Below are positions 10,505 through 20,918 of a DNA stretch of 64,000 bases, piece after piece. The notes under the pieces were generated by a model that did not search any database, was not told the DNA's origin, and saw nothing but the letters and a program-made list of their open reading frames with translations. Position 1 is the stretch's first letter. Each line of letters starts with the position of its first letter. Location: NCBI GenBank assembly GCA_963170055.1, contig CAUJGJ010000431.1, positions 1,068,201 through 1,132,200 on the forward strand, given 5' to 3'. A program made the position numbers and the translations under genes. The stretch comes from Halisarca cf. caerulea (taxonomy: Eukaryota; Porifera; Demospongiae; Chondrillida; Halisarcidae).

Positions 10505-11655
10505 CCATGTACGTATGTTCAACTCTGTATTTTTAAAACCTGTGAGTGAATTGGCTAATGTTTAGTTTGAACTATTTACTACAAAGAAATGATATCACTC
10601 TTATCCCTGGTGAGCTACGGGTGCAGAAACCAACTGCGGAACAAAGCCATCATTATTCAGGCAAATCAATGTACTATCAGTCTTCGGCTGATTCTTTTCA
10701 GATAAATATGTGATACAGCCCTTCTCACTGTATTTGAAAGTGGTACCTGTGTTCTTCCAACTGCAAGGTACGGTGCTTCTCATAGAAAACCGTCCAGTTT
10801 ATGGGCAATGACCGAGTGACCGACTGACTGCCTGACCGTTTGAGCGACAATTGAATGACCGTGTGACTGGCAGTGACATTTTGCAAGAGATCGAAACACT
10901 CGCTCTCTTTTTCTCTAAAGACTCTTCGAGTAAAAAGTCTGAGTCGTCCGCCTCCATTGGCAATTTATCTCCTGAAATTTTCAAAGCGTCTTCTTCGATC
11001 ATTGGATTGGAGCGAGTCCATTTGAACTACTTGGAGGGATATCACTTTGGAAATGCGACGTATCCCTCGGATGCGGATAGCAGTAGCTCCGCAGTCTTGC
11101 TTGTTCCTTGAAAGTATTAGTGACGTTCGTTTGAAGTTTCAGTTAAGTTCACACAAAATTTTAATATGGTGGCCTCAAAGTTTTAGCGAAGTTCGCTCAA
11201 ATCTTCAGCAAAAATCTTTCAAAGCTTCAGCCAAAATCATTCAAAACTTTAATAAAGTTCACGCGAAGTTTATTCTGCGCAATCGAACATAATTTCTGTG
11301 CATACCGTGGTTTGAATACACCATTTCTTACCATTTCTTTCTTCGTCAACTATTGGCATTGCGTAACAACCGTGACGTCTTATTACGCATCACGAAATGA
11401 CGTCGTTCAAACTGACAATTGACTCCTGACTGAGTGCTGATTAACTGACTGAACGACTGATGCCGTGCTGGACGGTTTTCCATGAGAAGTACCGTAGTTC
11501 TGCGCTCAGTAGTCGATGCAATATAGCTTCTGAAGTTGGGTCATGGTATCATTTCTTTTAGTTGCTTGGATTATGTGTGCTTTTAGTTTGAACTATACAC
11601 ATTAGCCAATTCACTCATAGGTTTTAAAAATACAGTGTCTGAACATACCATAGGA
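10505..11655. mobile_element. Long inverted-repeat (foldback-like) element
   Basis: The left arm (about 10,505-10,800) and right arm (about 11,460-11,655) are inverted copies. They pair TATTTTTAAAACCTGTGAGT... at the outside, and GGTACGGTGCTTCTCATAGA with its complement further in. Both sides also hold GACTGACC-type short repeats. It has no convincing coding region and sits between the two CACAGGGT elements. Confidence 0.55.
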
Positions 11656-11770
11656 ATGGAAAGTTATGCGATTGTTTTAGTTACATGATTATGCAAATTT
11701 TCACAAAATTGCACACTTAAAAATCACATAATACATGGACATACACTGCACATGATCTCTGTTGATGTCA

Positions 11771-12530
11771 CACAGGGTGTTTATAACCGTCTGTTGCTTG
11801 TTCCGATTGTGGGCGGTGCTTGTTTTCAACGTCATCAATTAGCGGCTGTTTTTAATGTGTCATTTAGCGTCTTTCAGGTGACGTACGAAATTTCACATAT
11901 CAACAGAATGGGGGAAGAAGGCGTCTTTTGTGACGCTATGTCTACGTATCCGTGAAACGTCACAAAAATGGCAGTTTTGTTGAGGGCGAAGATAAAGTCG
12001 CTTGGTTAGACCTCAGATGCCTTCGAATCTCACCAAATCCAACTTCGATGGAATCTGAAGATGTTTCGGTTTGTGGAAATCGTTCCGGGCATAGTGCTAC
12101 AATTAAGCAGTTTCTCACAATTGGACCATTTATGCTAATTTTCGGCCATTTGGAGGGTGAAAAAACAGGTTTTTCGGTTATAACTTTCTTACGGAAGATT
12201 ATAACCTATAGCCCGGAACAATTTTCGGATAGCTCACCACTTGTTCTGTCTTTTCATGTTGTTCGATATGAATTGAGAGGGATTAAAAGGCGTAACCAAG
12301 GCGAAGTTTGTCTGAAACTGCTATGTATTCCTAGCTCGCTATCTTCCTTCAGACAATAGAAACAATTGCTAGTTAAGTACCAACATGCGCGGAATATATA
12401 CAACTTTTGTCCAGTAAGAAGAACTGGGCGAAAATCTTGTCAACTAAGTAGAAACGATCGATAATTTGTGCTGCTATTTCAAGACGGCCATTTTTGCATT
12501 TTATTCCTGGACGGTTATAAATACCCTGTG
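11771..12530. mobile_element. Non-autonomous CACAGGGT-TIR element, copy 2 (760 bp)
   Basis: Same family and nearly the same sequence as 9,677-10,435. Paralog B has the uninterrupted flank at about 49,133 (TGTTGACGTCACTTGACACG), so this copy inserted after the A/B duplication or was cleanly lost from B. Right end ATACCCTGTG. Confidence 0.8.
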
Positions 12531-14435
12531 CACTCGACATGTGTCAGTTCCTGAAGTACTGCCTAGTGTTCTGCAAACAGGTGTTGGTGAGTGAGCGACT
12601 TAGAAGCCAACACTACCGTCACAGACATCATTGGTAACTCTGGCCACTCCAACATCTCCCCTATCCTGTCTTCATCAGAAAAAGTGGTGTGGTGCATTTA
12701 GTCTTGCATAGCTCAGACTGCAGCTATTTCTCCTCCTTTATTCAGCTATTTCTCCTGACCCTCCTTTATGTGGTGATTATGCCACTGAATAGTGCAGGCT
12801 ATAAATAGCTCTCTGCATGGGCTACATGAGAGTAGAAGCACTACACTACATTCTTGACTGAAGACAGGGCACGGAAGAAGATAAATATTGTAATGGGACT
12901 GCAGTCTTTTCAGGTTTAGCCAGAACACAGAACTAAAACATGCATCCACTCATATCGCAGGTATGTTATGGCCGAATCAAGGCCAGAATAGGTCACAATG
13001 GGGCATGTACGTGGTTTTAAGTTCTGTGGTCAAAGTACAACACCTTTGAAGGTCTTGTCATGTGGGGCGAGTGTGGTTTAACCTGAAGTGTCCAGTGACG
13101 TCAGATCGAATTGTTTACTCCCTCTTAACCAATCAGATGATGACATTTTTGAATGTATCGCTTTTTACATGAGAGCATGTGACTTCAGTCTAAAGAAGAG
13201 TGTGTTGGTTGAGTGGAAATTTTCTTTCAGAATCGCAGTGGTAAAAATCTTGACTTGGAGCAATGGCAATAGTACCATCAGTTTCTCAATAGTCCAAACC
13301 ACGGTGAAACATTCCTGGAGCTTTGTACATTCTACACTTTGAGTTATGTTCTGTGTTTTGTGGCTGGAGACCTCGGAAAACAATGTAAACCCCTGGACAT
13401 ATAACAGCCATGCTTTGAGCTACCTGTCTCCAGGAATCTTTCAGACCACTTAAGAATCTAAGGAGTCGTTTGACCGATTGGCGTGTTCAGAAGCTCAGAA
13501 TTTTACCACTGTGTTTGTGCTTCTTTTGTCTTTTTGACAGTAGGCAAAGAAAATGCTTGTAGCGAGTCATTTGATTTATAGATCATCTTGAGAAGAGCAC
13601 CAACATAGCATCATGTGTTTTGCAATGTAAAATATTCAGTCCATGCCAACATTACCCTATCCAGAAAGCAAAAAATGGGGTTAATTTGTTACAATATGTC
13701 CCAAATCAGATGTAACTCACCAGCGATAGCTCAATTCGTACTGTTTAGCGACACATAACTTTCCAATCCTACAGTACTGTACATGGTGATCGATAATTGA
13801 TATTTTACTTTGATATTATATGTTATGTACAATTTTATGGCAACGTCAAAATGACCTCCGCTACAATGACCATAATGTACCCCTATTTTCTTCACAAATA
13901 CTTTGTAACACACTCACAAGACATCATGTATAATCTTGTCAACTCTTTCGTTCATGTGCTGTTTTCAGTAGTTGCACAATGAAACGTTTGCTACAACATA
14001 CGAAAACAGTTTCAGTTGAAATGGTGGAGATCTAGATGATGGCTTTTGAATTTTAAAGTGGATTTGAAATAATTGTAGGATCCAATCTAAATTTTCACCG
14101 TGTGTACTTTTGAAGTTCTATTCCTTGGCCGTTATGAGCATTTGATGGTGTCCCTGCCAGGACAAGACAAGAAATAGCGAGACGTAACTTTAACGAACAA
14201 GCAATCAAAAGTACAGTATACACAGTGAAAGTTTAGCTTTACCTTTTATAAATCATCCCTCAAATTTCTGCAGTTATGCATGGACCACCATCTAGATCTT
14301 CGCATTTTACAAAGGGCAAAATCACATGATATCACGAGATGGTAGCTAGTTTCTAAAAGTTTTAATGTAATCCACACAAGCCCATTATTATCTTAGGTTT
14401 TTGAGGCAAGAGCTGTCAGTCTTGGTCAAGAAAAA
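12531..14435. other. Intron, shared with paralog B, no gene seen
   Basis: Non-coding and clearly matched to 49,134-50,230 in B in blocks (for example CAGTTCCTGAAGTAC, then TTTATGTGGTGA). Short open frames here are not conserved between the copies. Confidence 0.6.
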
Positions 14436-14993
14436 TGCTATAGAGCTTATACGTTTACACAACACTTGAGACGTGACGTCACACTTCGAGTGGCAAGAAG
14501 GCACACGCAAGGATAGAGAATATCCATTCTTTAGACAGTAACTGAGCGCTCGCCCTGAATATCCAAAATGAAGTTGAGGACTGCTATCCCACATTAGAAA
14601 TGAAGATCCCTATGTCTTTAAAAAGGCACTAAAGTTAAATTTCTATATTTTGTCCCCGGTCTCTTTACAATCACTTGCGTTAGATTCTAACCATACAGTT
14701 GTACTGAAAACAAGACAGAAATGCGATCGATCAAGGTTTGAAAACAATAATGACCCGTATGTAATGATGCTAGTCAGCAAAATCAAAAATTTACCTTTAG
14801 CGTCTTTTTAAGGACATAGTGATCTTCATTTTTAATGTGGGATAGCAGTCCTCGATTTAATTTTGGATATTTAGGGTGGGAGTTCAGTTACAGTGGAAAG
14901 AATGGATATTCTCTATTATTGTGTGTGCTTTCTTGCTACTCGGAAGAGTGACATCACGTCTAAAGTATGATGTCATATGCATAAACTCTACAG
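14436..14993. mobile_element. Long inverted-repeat element in NLR A intron
   Basis: The left arm (about 14,436-14,642) and right arm (about 14,789-14,993) are inverted copies, including GATAGAGAATATCCATTCTT and GGACTGCTATCCCACATTA. Paralog B keeps left-arm-like sequence at about 50,270-50,395 but not the full structure. Confidence 0.6.
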
Positions 14994-15275
14994 GTAAATC
15001 CCATACATTCACTGGATCAACCATTCTTCGGATCAGCGTACACTGACTATGCGAGACTAGGTGTTGTTGACTTGAGTATTCTTTTGTCCAAGCCTTTGCT
15101 TCTAGGTGGGTAGGTCTACACTGATCATGTAGTCGAATAGCTGCATAGTTTCGACTTCTTCATCTTACAAGATTTCACTGCATGTTTTGTTCTCAACTGG
15201 CGTGTAGACCTTCATTTTACAGCCTCTATTCGAACAAATTGAAGTAGTTTTAAAGGAATAAAACCTGCACGAACA

Positions 15276-15322
15276 AGGGTGTATAAAAACCATTTGATAT
15301 GGTAAAAGGATGTAGGATTGAC
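15276..15322 (+). repeat. GGGTGTATAAAAA MITE end fragment
   Basis: AAGGGTGTATAAAAACCATT...GGTAAAAGGATGTAGGATTG matches the terminal part of the family also seen at 9,273, 15,682 (inverted), 33,834 (inverted) and 51,671 (inverted). Confidence 0.5.
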
Positions 15323-15494
15323 AAATAATCATAGAAAACACAGGTAAGTTATGTCTGAATTTAGCCTAAACACGGGCACTTTGCGGGTTTCACAGTATAA
15401 ATTGCATTATGACTGAATTGTGTGGGTTGGTCATGTACCAGTAACATGAATCAGCTTAGGAAGCTCCGCGGCAAGCAAACTATATTCCATAATA

Positions 15495-15672
15495 CAGTAG
15501 AACCTGTCTTAAAGACCACTTGCATATAAAGACCACCTGTCTATAGAGACCACTGTAGGCTGGTTCATTGTCCACTTCAGTTGTACTAAAGCACCTCTGT
15601 ACAAGGACAGGACCTCTATAGAGACCACAATTACTTGGTCCATTGAATGGTTGTTATAGACAGGTTTCACTG
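15495..15672. mobile_element. Tigger/pogo-type MITE, TA target, shared by A and B
   Basis: Ends CAGTAGAACCTGTCTTAAAG and GACAGGTTTCACTG are flanked by TA. The copy at 51,483-51,660 in paralog B is at the same intron position, so the insertion predates the duplication. Confidence 0.75.
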
Positions 15673-15681
15673 TATATACCC

Positions 15682-15820
15682 TAAGCTTGTTCCAAGTGGT
15701 TTGGAGGATGCTTTTGATAAAGCCTTTTTACATGGTCCTGTGTCAATCCAACATCCCTTTACCATCTTTAATCCATTTTTATCCACCCTTACCCTTGTAT
15801 GGTTTTTATACATACACCCT
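15682..15820 (-). repeat. GGGTGTATAAAAA-type MITE, inverted
   Basis: Reads CTTGTTCCAAGTGG...TTGGAGGATGC...CATACACCCT. It is shared with B at 51,671-51,808 and lies just before the exon at 15,870. Confidence 0.6.
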
Positions 15821-15869
15821 TACATGCTATCCCATAGTCATGTAGTATTCACATGTGCTGCACCTTCAG

Positions 15870-16009
15870 ATGCTACTGCTCTAATCAGTGGGATGGCAGT
15901 GGAGAAGTTGGACATTGGTGTGGGGGAAACAACGCTGTCAGCATTGTCAGCCATTTTCCACAGCAGGACCGTCAAGGAATTGATACTGAAGATATCCTCT
16001 CTTTCTAAA
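15870..16009 (+). CDS. NLR A exon 2, LRR-like module
   Basis: 140 bp. The acceptor caccttcag enters in phase 1 and completes the codon left open by the NACHT exon (GAT). The donor TCTAAA|gtaagaa gives phase 0. It encodes about 46 residues with LxxLxL-like strands (VEKLDI, VKELIL), as in RI-type leucine-rich repeats of NLR sensors. The paralog B exon (51,855-51,994) has identical length and phase. Confidence 0.8.
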
Positions 16010-16074
16010 GTAAGAAATGATGTTTTGTGAGACTTTATATGATTTCATGTTTTAATGATGTCTTCAATTCCCAG

Positions 16075-16231
16075 GACCATGACAGTGGGAAGGATAAACA
16101 AAATCCATCCGATTCGGTATCAGAGAATACCACACTCAGGAAACTAGTCCTAGATGGTCCATCAGACTTCATGACAGCAGTGCTACATGGTGTAGCTGCT
16201 AGTGCTACCATTGAAGACCTTAAAGTGCAGG
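16075..16231 (+). CDS. NLR A exon 3, LRR-like module
   Basis: 157 bp, entering in phase 0 after aattcccag and leaving in phase 1 at CAGG|gtaagt. It holds an acidic lead and then LRR strands LRKLVL and IEDLKV, separated by MTAVLHGVAASAT. It is strongly similar to exon 5 (24,328), so exons 3+4 and 5+6 are a duplicated pair. B counterpart 52,060-52,216. Confidence 0.82.
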
Positions 16232-16327
16232 GTAAGTTAGCTGAAAGGGCATGTTTGGTTACCATGGCTACAACATTATTGTATTGTTTGCCATAAATTG
16301 GTAACATGTTCACTTCCTCACTTGTAG

Positions 16328-16503
16328 GTCCTCTCTCTCCTGATGGTGGAGAGCATGATGTAGCAGAAGCACTTGCCAAGTGTGTTGTATACACTAAGTT
16401 GAGGAGAGTTGAAATGGAGGACCTCCCACCTCTTCCTGTGATGAAGGGCCTTACTACAAGAAAGGTACAACTAGAAGAACTTGTGATCCAGTACCCACAT
16501 CAG
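16328..16503 (+). CDS. NLR A exon 4, LRR-like module
   Basis: 176 bp, entering in phase 1 after cacttgtag and leaving in phase 0 at CAG|gtatgt. Text includes DVAEALAKC, LRRVEM, GLTTRKV and LEELVI, a leucine-rich-repeat-type pattern. Similar to exon 6 (24,575). B counterpart 52,313-52,485 is one codon shorter. Confidence 0.82.
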
Positions 16504-17670
16504 GTATGTTGACAACATGCAGATGGTGCGTGGGTGGTTTGTGTTTTGCATGGATGCTTACAGGCATGTAAGTTAGTGCATAGATACTAGAACCACCAGG
16601 ATTGGAAATGGATTGGAAACACGTTATTCAGGAATATATGTATGGCGTCACTTTCCTGTAGCCTTCCACGTTACAATAATAAACGTACAGTGCGTATACA
16701 GTGAGACCTCACTTATCTGCACCTCAGATAACCGGTTCCCTTGCCATCCGCATTGTTTTCTGCTGAAACGGATCTGCATAATACTTTCTAACCTCCATTA
16801 ACCGGAAACCTCTCTATCCGCATCCCGTCACAAGTTCTGTATACTATAATGTACACTATTCCATATAATCTTCCCTCTGTTGTCCGCAACTCCCTGGTGT
16901 GAACTCTTCACAGTTAATGCTGGTTTATATATTTCTGCCCGAAATGGCTTCTAGCTTGCCCCTGAAACGACCACGGAAATCTTGGACCGCCTCCAAGAAG
17001 AAACAAATTTGTCTTTACAAGGAAGCAAATCCGAAGGCCACATACGACAGTATTCAAGCTCACTTCAAGAAGGACTGGGGTTTCAAAGTCGGGCTTTCTA
17101 TCATCGGTGATGTCTGGTGTGCTCGTGATGAGTGGATAAAGACAGAAAATGGCAGCAAAACTTGCCGTGTAAGAATACCGAAGCACCAAGATGTCAAAGA
17201 TGTATTGTGGCTCTGGTTTTGTCAAGCACATTCGTCTGGCGCTGCCATCAGCAATCTAATAATGAAGACTAAAACCCAAGAATTTGGTCAGCGACTCGGA
17301 ATAACAGGTTTAACCTATTCTAATGGCTGGTTGCAAAAGTTCAAAGATCGCCACAACATCTCTAGGAAGAAATTCAAAGGGGAGAGTGCCAGTGCTAACA
17401 TGCATCAAATTTCATCAGGAAGAGAATCGCTACGCGCCCTTACCTTGTGATGTTTACAATATGGATGAGACTGGCTTATTTTATTGCTTGACACCCAACA
17501 GCACTTCAGCTACAGGTTCAGTGAGGGGGACAAAGAAATGTAAAGACAGACTGACAATTACACTGTGTGCTAATGCTGATGGCTCTCACAAATGTAAGCC
17601 ATTGGTTATCGGGAAATCTAAAAAACCTCGTTGTTTCGGAAGCCACTTTGACCCAAGTGTGTACCGTATG

Positions 17671-18197
17671 CGCTCTAATTTTCGCGGGCTTAAACTTTTG
17701 CGGATTTCGCAAATACGCTGTTTTCGCGTTTTTATTTTCGCGGGTCCCCATCCAGTGCCTCTGTTTTTTTGTTCAAATTAACTAGTGATAGACCTGAGTA
17801 GACCCTAGATCGCAATTAGCACTCTGAAGTTTTAATGATTGTCAAGCCAAACAGGCTGGACAATGCACAGACATGTGAGCGGTTTCTTCCTCTGAATTGT
17901 TGCATATTTCTTTTCTAACAGCATCTGCCATGCTTGATGGAACAACTTGCTCCAAATCTGGAAAGTCCAGACGCTTGCGAACTAAAAACGAACGAATCAG
18001 GCGACTTTCTTCAAGCACTGTCAGGTAGCTACAGGCACATGCGAACGCAAATGAAGACAAAATAAAGGCAGCGGACAAGCCTATACCTTCTTTCACGCCT
18101 ATATTAGTCATATTATCATGGATCTAATAAGAATACAACGTGGATGGCTTCCAATCCGCGAAAACCGCGAAAGTTTAGGCCCGCGAAAATTAGAGCG
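17671..18197. mobile_element. 527-bp TIR element nested inside the Tigger transposase gene
   Basis: Terminal inverted repeats CGCTCTAATTTTCGCGGG... and ...CCCGCGAAAATTAGAGCG, with an exact 6-bp target duplication CGTATG (17,665-17,670 and 18,198-18,203). Beyond the TIRs, GCGGATTTCGC and GCGAAAACCGCG also pair. The interior holds an 89-codon open frame on the minus strand. Confidence 0.85.
17842..18111 (-). CDS. Small open frame inside the 527-bp nested element, unknown product
   Basis: 89 codons from ATG (18,111) to stop. The protein begins MTNIGVKEGI, then a hydrophobic stretch LSAAFILSSFAFACACSYL (a possible membrane segment), then a charged part and a Cys-containing C-terminus. I do not recognise it. 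It may be host sequence captured by the element or a chance frame. Confidence 0.3.
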   Translation of the reverse strand: MTNIGVKEGIGLSAAFILSSFAFACACSYLTVLEESRLIRSFLVRKRLDFPDLEQVVPSSMADAVRKEICNNSEEETAHMSVHCPACLA

Positions 18198-19400
18198 CGT
18201 ATGGTATGTTACTTATGTAAGCAACAGCAAAGCATGGATGACAGGAGTCATATTCCAGCAATGGCTGCAAAGCTTCATTTTGACTATGAAGATGAGAAAC
18301 GCAATGTTCTTCTGCTGGACAATACAGGCAGCCATACTGAGCCCCCAACACTCAGCAATGTCACAGTCAGATTTCTACCGGCCAACACCACAGCACATCT
18401 GCAGCCGATGGATGGTGGCATCATCGAGAACTTCAAAGTCCATTACCGCTGCTACCTGGGTCTGCACTTTGTCAATTGTATCGACAACAAAGAACAACCA
18501 AAGGTGGATCTGCGCCAAGCCATTGGTATGATTGCTGATTCATGGAAAGATGTAAAGCAGAGAACCGTGGCCAATTGTTGGAAGCATGTAGGAATATTAC
18601 AGTTTGGCGAAGATCAATATGACACCACTGATCTTAACCCTGAAGACATTAGGCCTTTGCTCAGCAATATAGAAGCAATGACCCATCGCTTGGAAGTTGA
18701 TCCCTCCAAGAGGATGGCAGCAGAGGACTATGTCAACATTGACAATAAAGCAGAGACAGAGGAGGCACTTACTGATGATCCGATAATAGAACTAGTAAGT
18801 GAGGAGCCTAAAGTGCATATTGATGAAGAACAAGATGCTGATGATCTACCACCTCCACCACCCTCAACTGTTGCAGACGCACATAAAGCTTGTCGGCTTC
18901 TCATTGCATTCTATGAGAGTGAAGTTGCTAAAGATGATTCCCATGGCTCAAAGCTGATTGAAATCAGAAAGCACATGAAACACATTGAAATGAAGAGAAT
19001 ACCCGAGGCAAAGCAAACAAGTATTACTGACTTCTTTCATAGCTTCTACTGACAATGATAGAATATCTTTAATAATTATTGTATTATTTACAACTAAATT
19101 TAACTTTTATAACTTGACTGTTTCCAGTTTAAGGGTTCCTACATATTGTTGATCACGTGTAGTGCATATAGAAATATGGTATGTACATATCTCTTGCATG
19201 TAGTACTATACCCTCATTTATCCAGTTCCCTCACTTTATCCTCAAATTGATCTATAACATATGTGTGCGGATAAGTGAGATCTCACTGTATACTACTCTC
19301 CACGATATGATCAGGAGTTGGCTTAGTATGAGGAGTTATGTGCACTATTTTGGGTCCCAGGCTACACCTTGTAGTGTCTTACTCATTTCGGCTGTTCTGG

Positions 19401-19420
19401 CATAGACCCTCTAAACTACG
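19401..19420. mobile_element. 20-bp CATAGA half-palindrome with exact 7-bp duplication
   Basis: CATAGACCCTCTAAACTACG sits between two copies of GTTCTGG (19,394-19,400 and 19,421-19,427). The same 20 bases form the left half of the 43-bp palindrome at 29,054-29,096. Confidence 0.65.
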
Positions 19421-20743
19421 GTTCTGGCATACGTTTGCTATAATATTATGTAGTTCCAGGAGCTGTGTATCGAGGTAAATAGGTTTAGAAAATTGTGTAC
19501 TTTTGTAAAGGGAGTAAGTGGCTTTTGTAAGTGCTAAGACTTGCCGCTGTTTGTACCAAATGTTCTGTATGTATTTGGACAGTTCTAGTTGATTCTTCGT
19601 GACTAATCTAGGTGGTGGACACTGATTACTGTATCAGTGTAGTCTGTTCACCTCTGTCTTGGTGTACTTTTCTTTCCTGCTGGCTATGAAACTGGTAGCA
19701 AAGCAGGATAGCTATCAATTGAATTACCTTTGGAAGGTGGATTGATATAGTGTTTATAGTCGGTAGACTTACTTAACCATAGTTAGTTCTATAATTTAGC
19801 AGAGAATGTTAGGCCCAGTGACATTGGTGTACTATTAGATGCCAAATAAATTACGGAATTATTCGGTTTAGCAAAAAGTGGATAGAATTCTGTACTCTAG
19901 TGCATTTCCAATCCTGGTTGTTCTAGTGTCTATGGTTAGTACAGCAGTCATCATGATCCTTATAGACTGTACAGGGTTCTATCTAGGATAAAGTGTTGGG
20001 GGAAGCTTCAGTATTACAGTGCATGCCTGCCATACGAGACATGATCGTGTTTTTGATGGCATTGTATGTATGTATTGTATTTAGGGCTGTGCGGTGTCAG
20101 AAGGTATCAGTTCTGGTATATTCCCCACATTCTATCACGGTATTACTATGATCGTGGGATACTGAGCATTGAAACTGTAGACAACATCCAAATGAATCCT
20201 TGTCACACAGATTAAGATCATTCACAAACAATATGCTCCTTTACACCCATAATCTTGACTGCCATGAGTAACAGTTTCAACAGATTTTGAATACATCACT
20301 TCAGATAAAATGTTATGTCCTAAATTATACGATTACTCCTTCCAATACTGGTCCAACCTTAGAGAATACAACGTTATCACACCGTATTGCGGTACAGAAA
20401 AGAGTTGGCCAGTATTGGAATTTTGCACAGATAATCTTGTGATATTGCTATTTATTTGGTATATTGCACAGCACTCATTGTATCTATGCAGCAGGGTTTC
20501 TTTCAGGAGGATGATCAAGGGGTTGGGGCAGTAACAAACCATGGTATTGGAAAGGGGCTACATATATGCTCTCCTGGGGAAATTTGAGGTGTTAGGTTGG
20601 ATAAGGTGGCATCTGAGACCATTTTAGACCATTCAAGGTTGATTTTGACACTCAAGTAGGGCCTTCTCTATAGTCATTTGCACTACAGTTGGAATTTTTG
20701 GGGGTGGCACCCCCCCTTTCTTCTTTCATCCATTTCGCTAATA

Positions 20744-20918
20744 CAGTAAAACCTCTCTAATCCGCCACAATTGGGAATGCCAGTTTTGTGGTGGATTAGC
20801 GGTGTTGGCGGATTAACGAAGTTAGAACGCAGTACATGTATATAATTCGTTTTTGAAAACTATGGCGGATTAGTGAGGTTGGCGGATTATAGGGGCGCGG
20901 ATTAGAGAGGTTTCACTG
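20744..20918. mobile_element. Tigger-type MITE with TA duplication
   Basis: CAGTAAAACCTCTCTAATCC and the inverted GATTAGAGAGGTTTCACTG form the ends of a 175-bp element flanked by TA. Paralog B has a single TA in matching flank at 55,009-55,010, so the insertion is specific to A. Confidence 0.8.

Larger units (their letters stand above)
16944..19052 (+). pseudogene. Tigger transposase, broken by frameshifts and an insertion
   Basis: Starts at ATG 16,944 (MASSLPLKRPRKSW). The first frame gives an N-terminal HTH followed by a CENP-B-type HTH (GLTYSNGWLQKFKDRHNI). The DDE_1 catalytic core is split over three frames: first Asp in YNMDETGLF (about 17,458), second in LLLDNTGSH (about 18,313), third in PMDGGIIENFK (about 18,408). 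A frameshift occurs near 17,400, a nested element interrupts at 17,671, and another frame change comes near 18,270. The C-terminus is acidic and ends at 19,052. No single frame spans the core, so it is inactive. Confidence 0.9.
16699..19288 (+). mobile_element. Tigger (pogo/Tc1 superfamily) DNA transposon
   Basis: The ends CAGTGAGACCTCACTTATCT and the complement of GGATAAGTGAGATCTCACTG are flanked by TA on both sides. Total 2,590 bp, including a 527-bp nested insertion. The internal coding region is a pogo-type transposase (16,944-19,052). It is inserted inside the CATAGA element. Confidence 0.92.
16579..19934. mobile_element. CATAGA-terminus TIR element, filled by nested insertions
   Basis: 32-bp terminal inverted repeats lie at 16,579-16,610 (CATAGATACTAGAACCACCA...) and 19,903-19,934 (ending TTCTAGTGTCTATG). 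Flanks GTTAGTG (16,572-16,578) and GTTAGTA (19,935-19,941) form a 7-bp target duplication. Paralog B has a single GTTAGTG at 52,556-52,562, the empty site. Without the Tigger inside, the host element is only about 0.77 kb and has no transposase of its own that I can see. It also carries the half-palindrome at 19,401-19,420. Confidence 0.85.
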
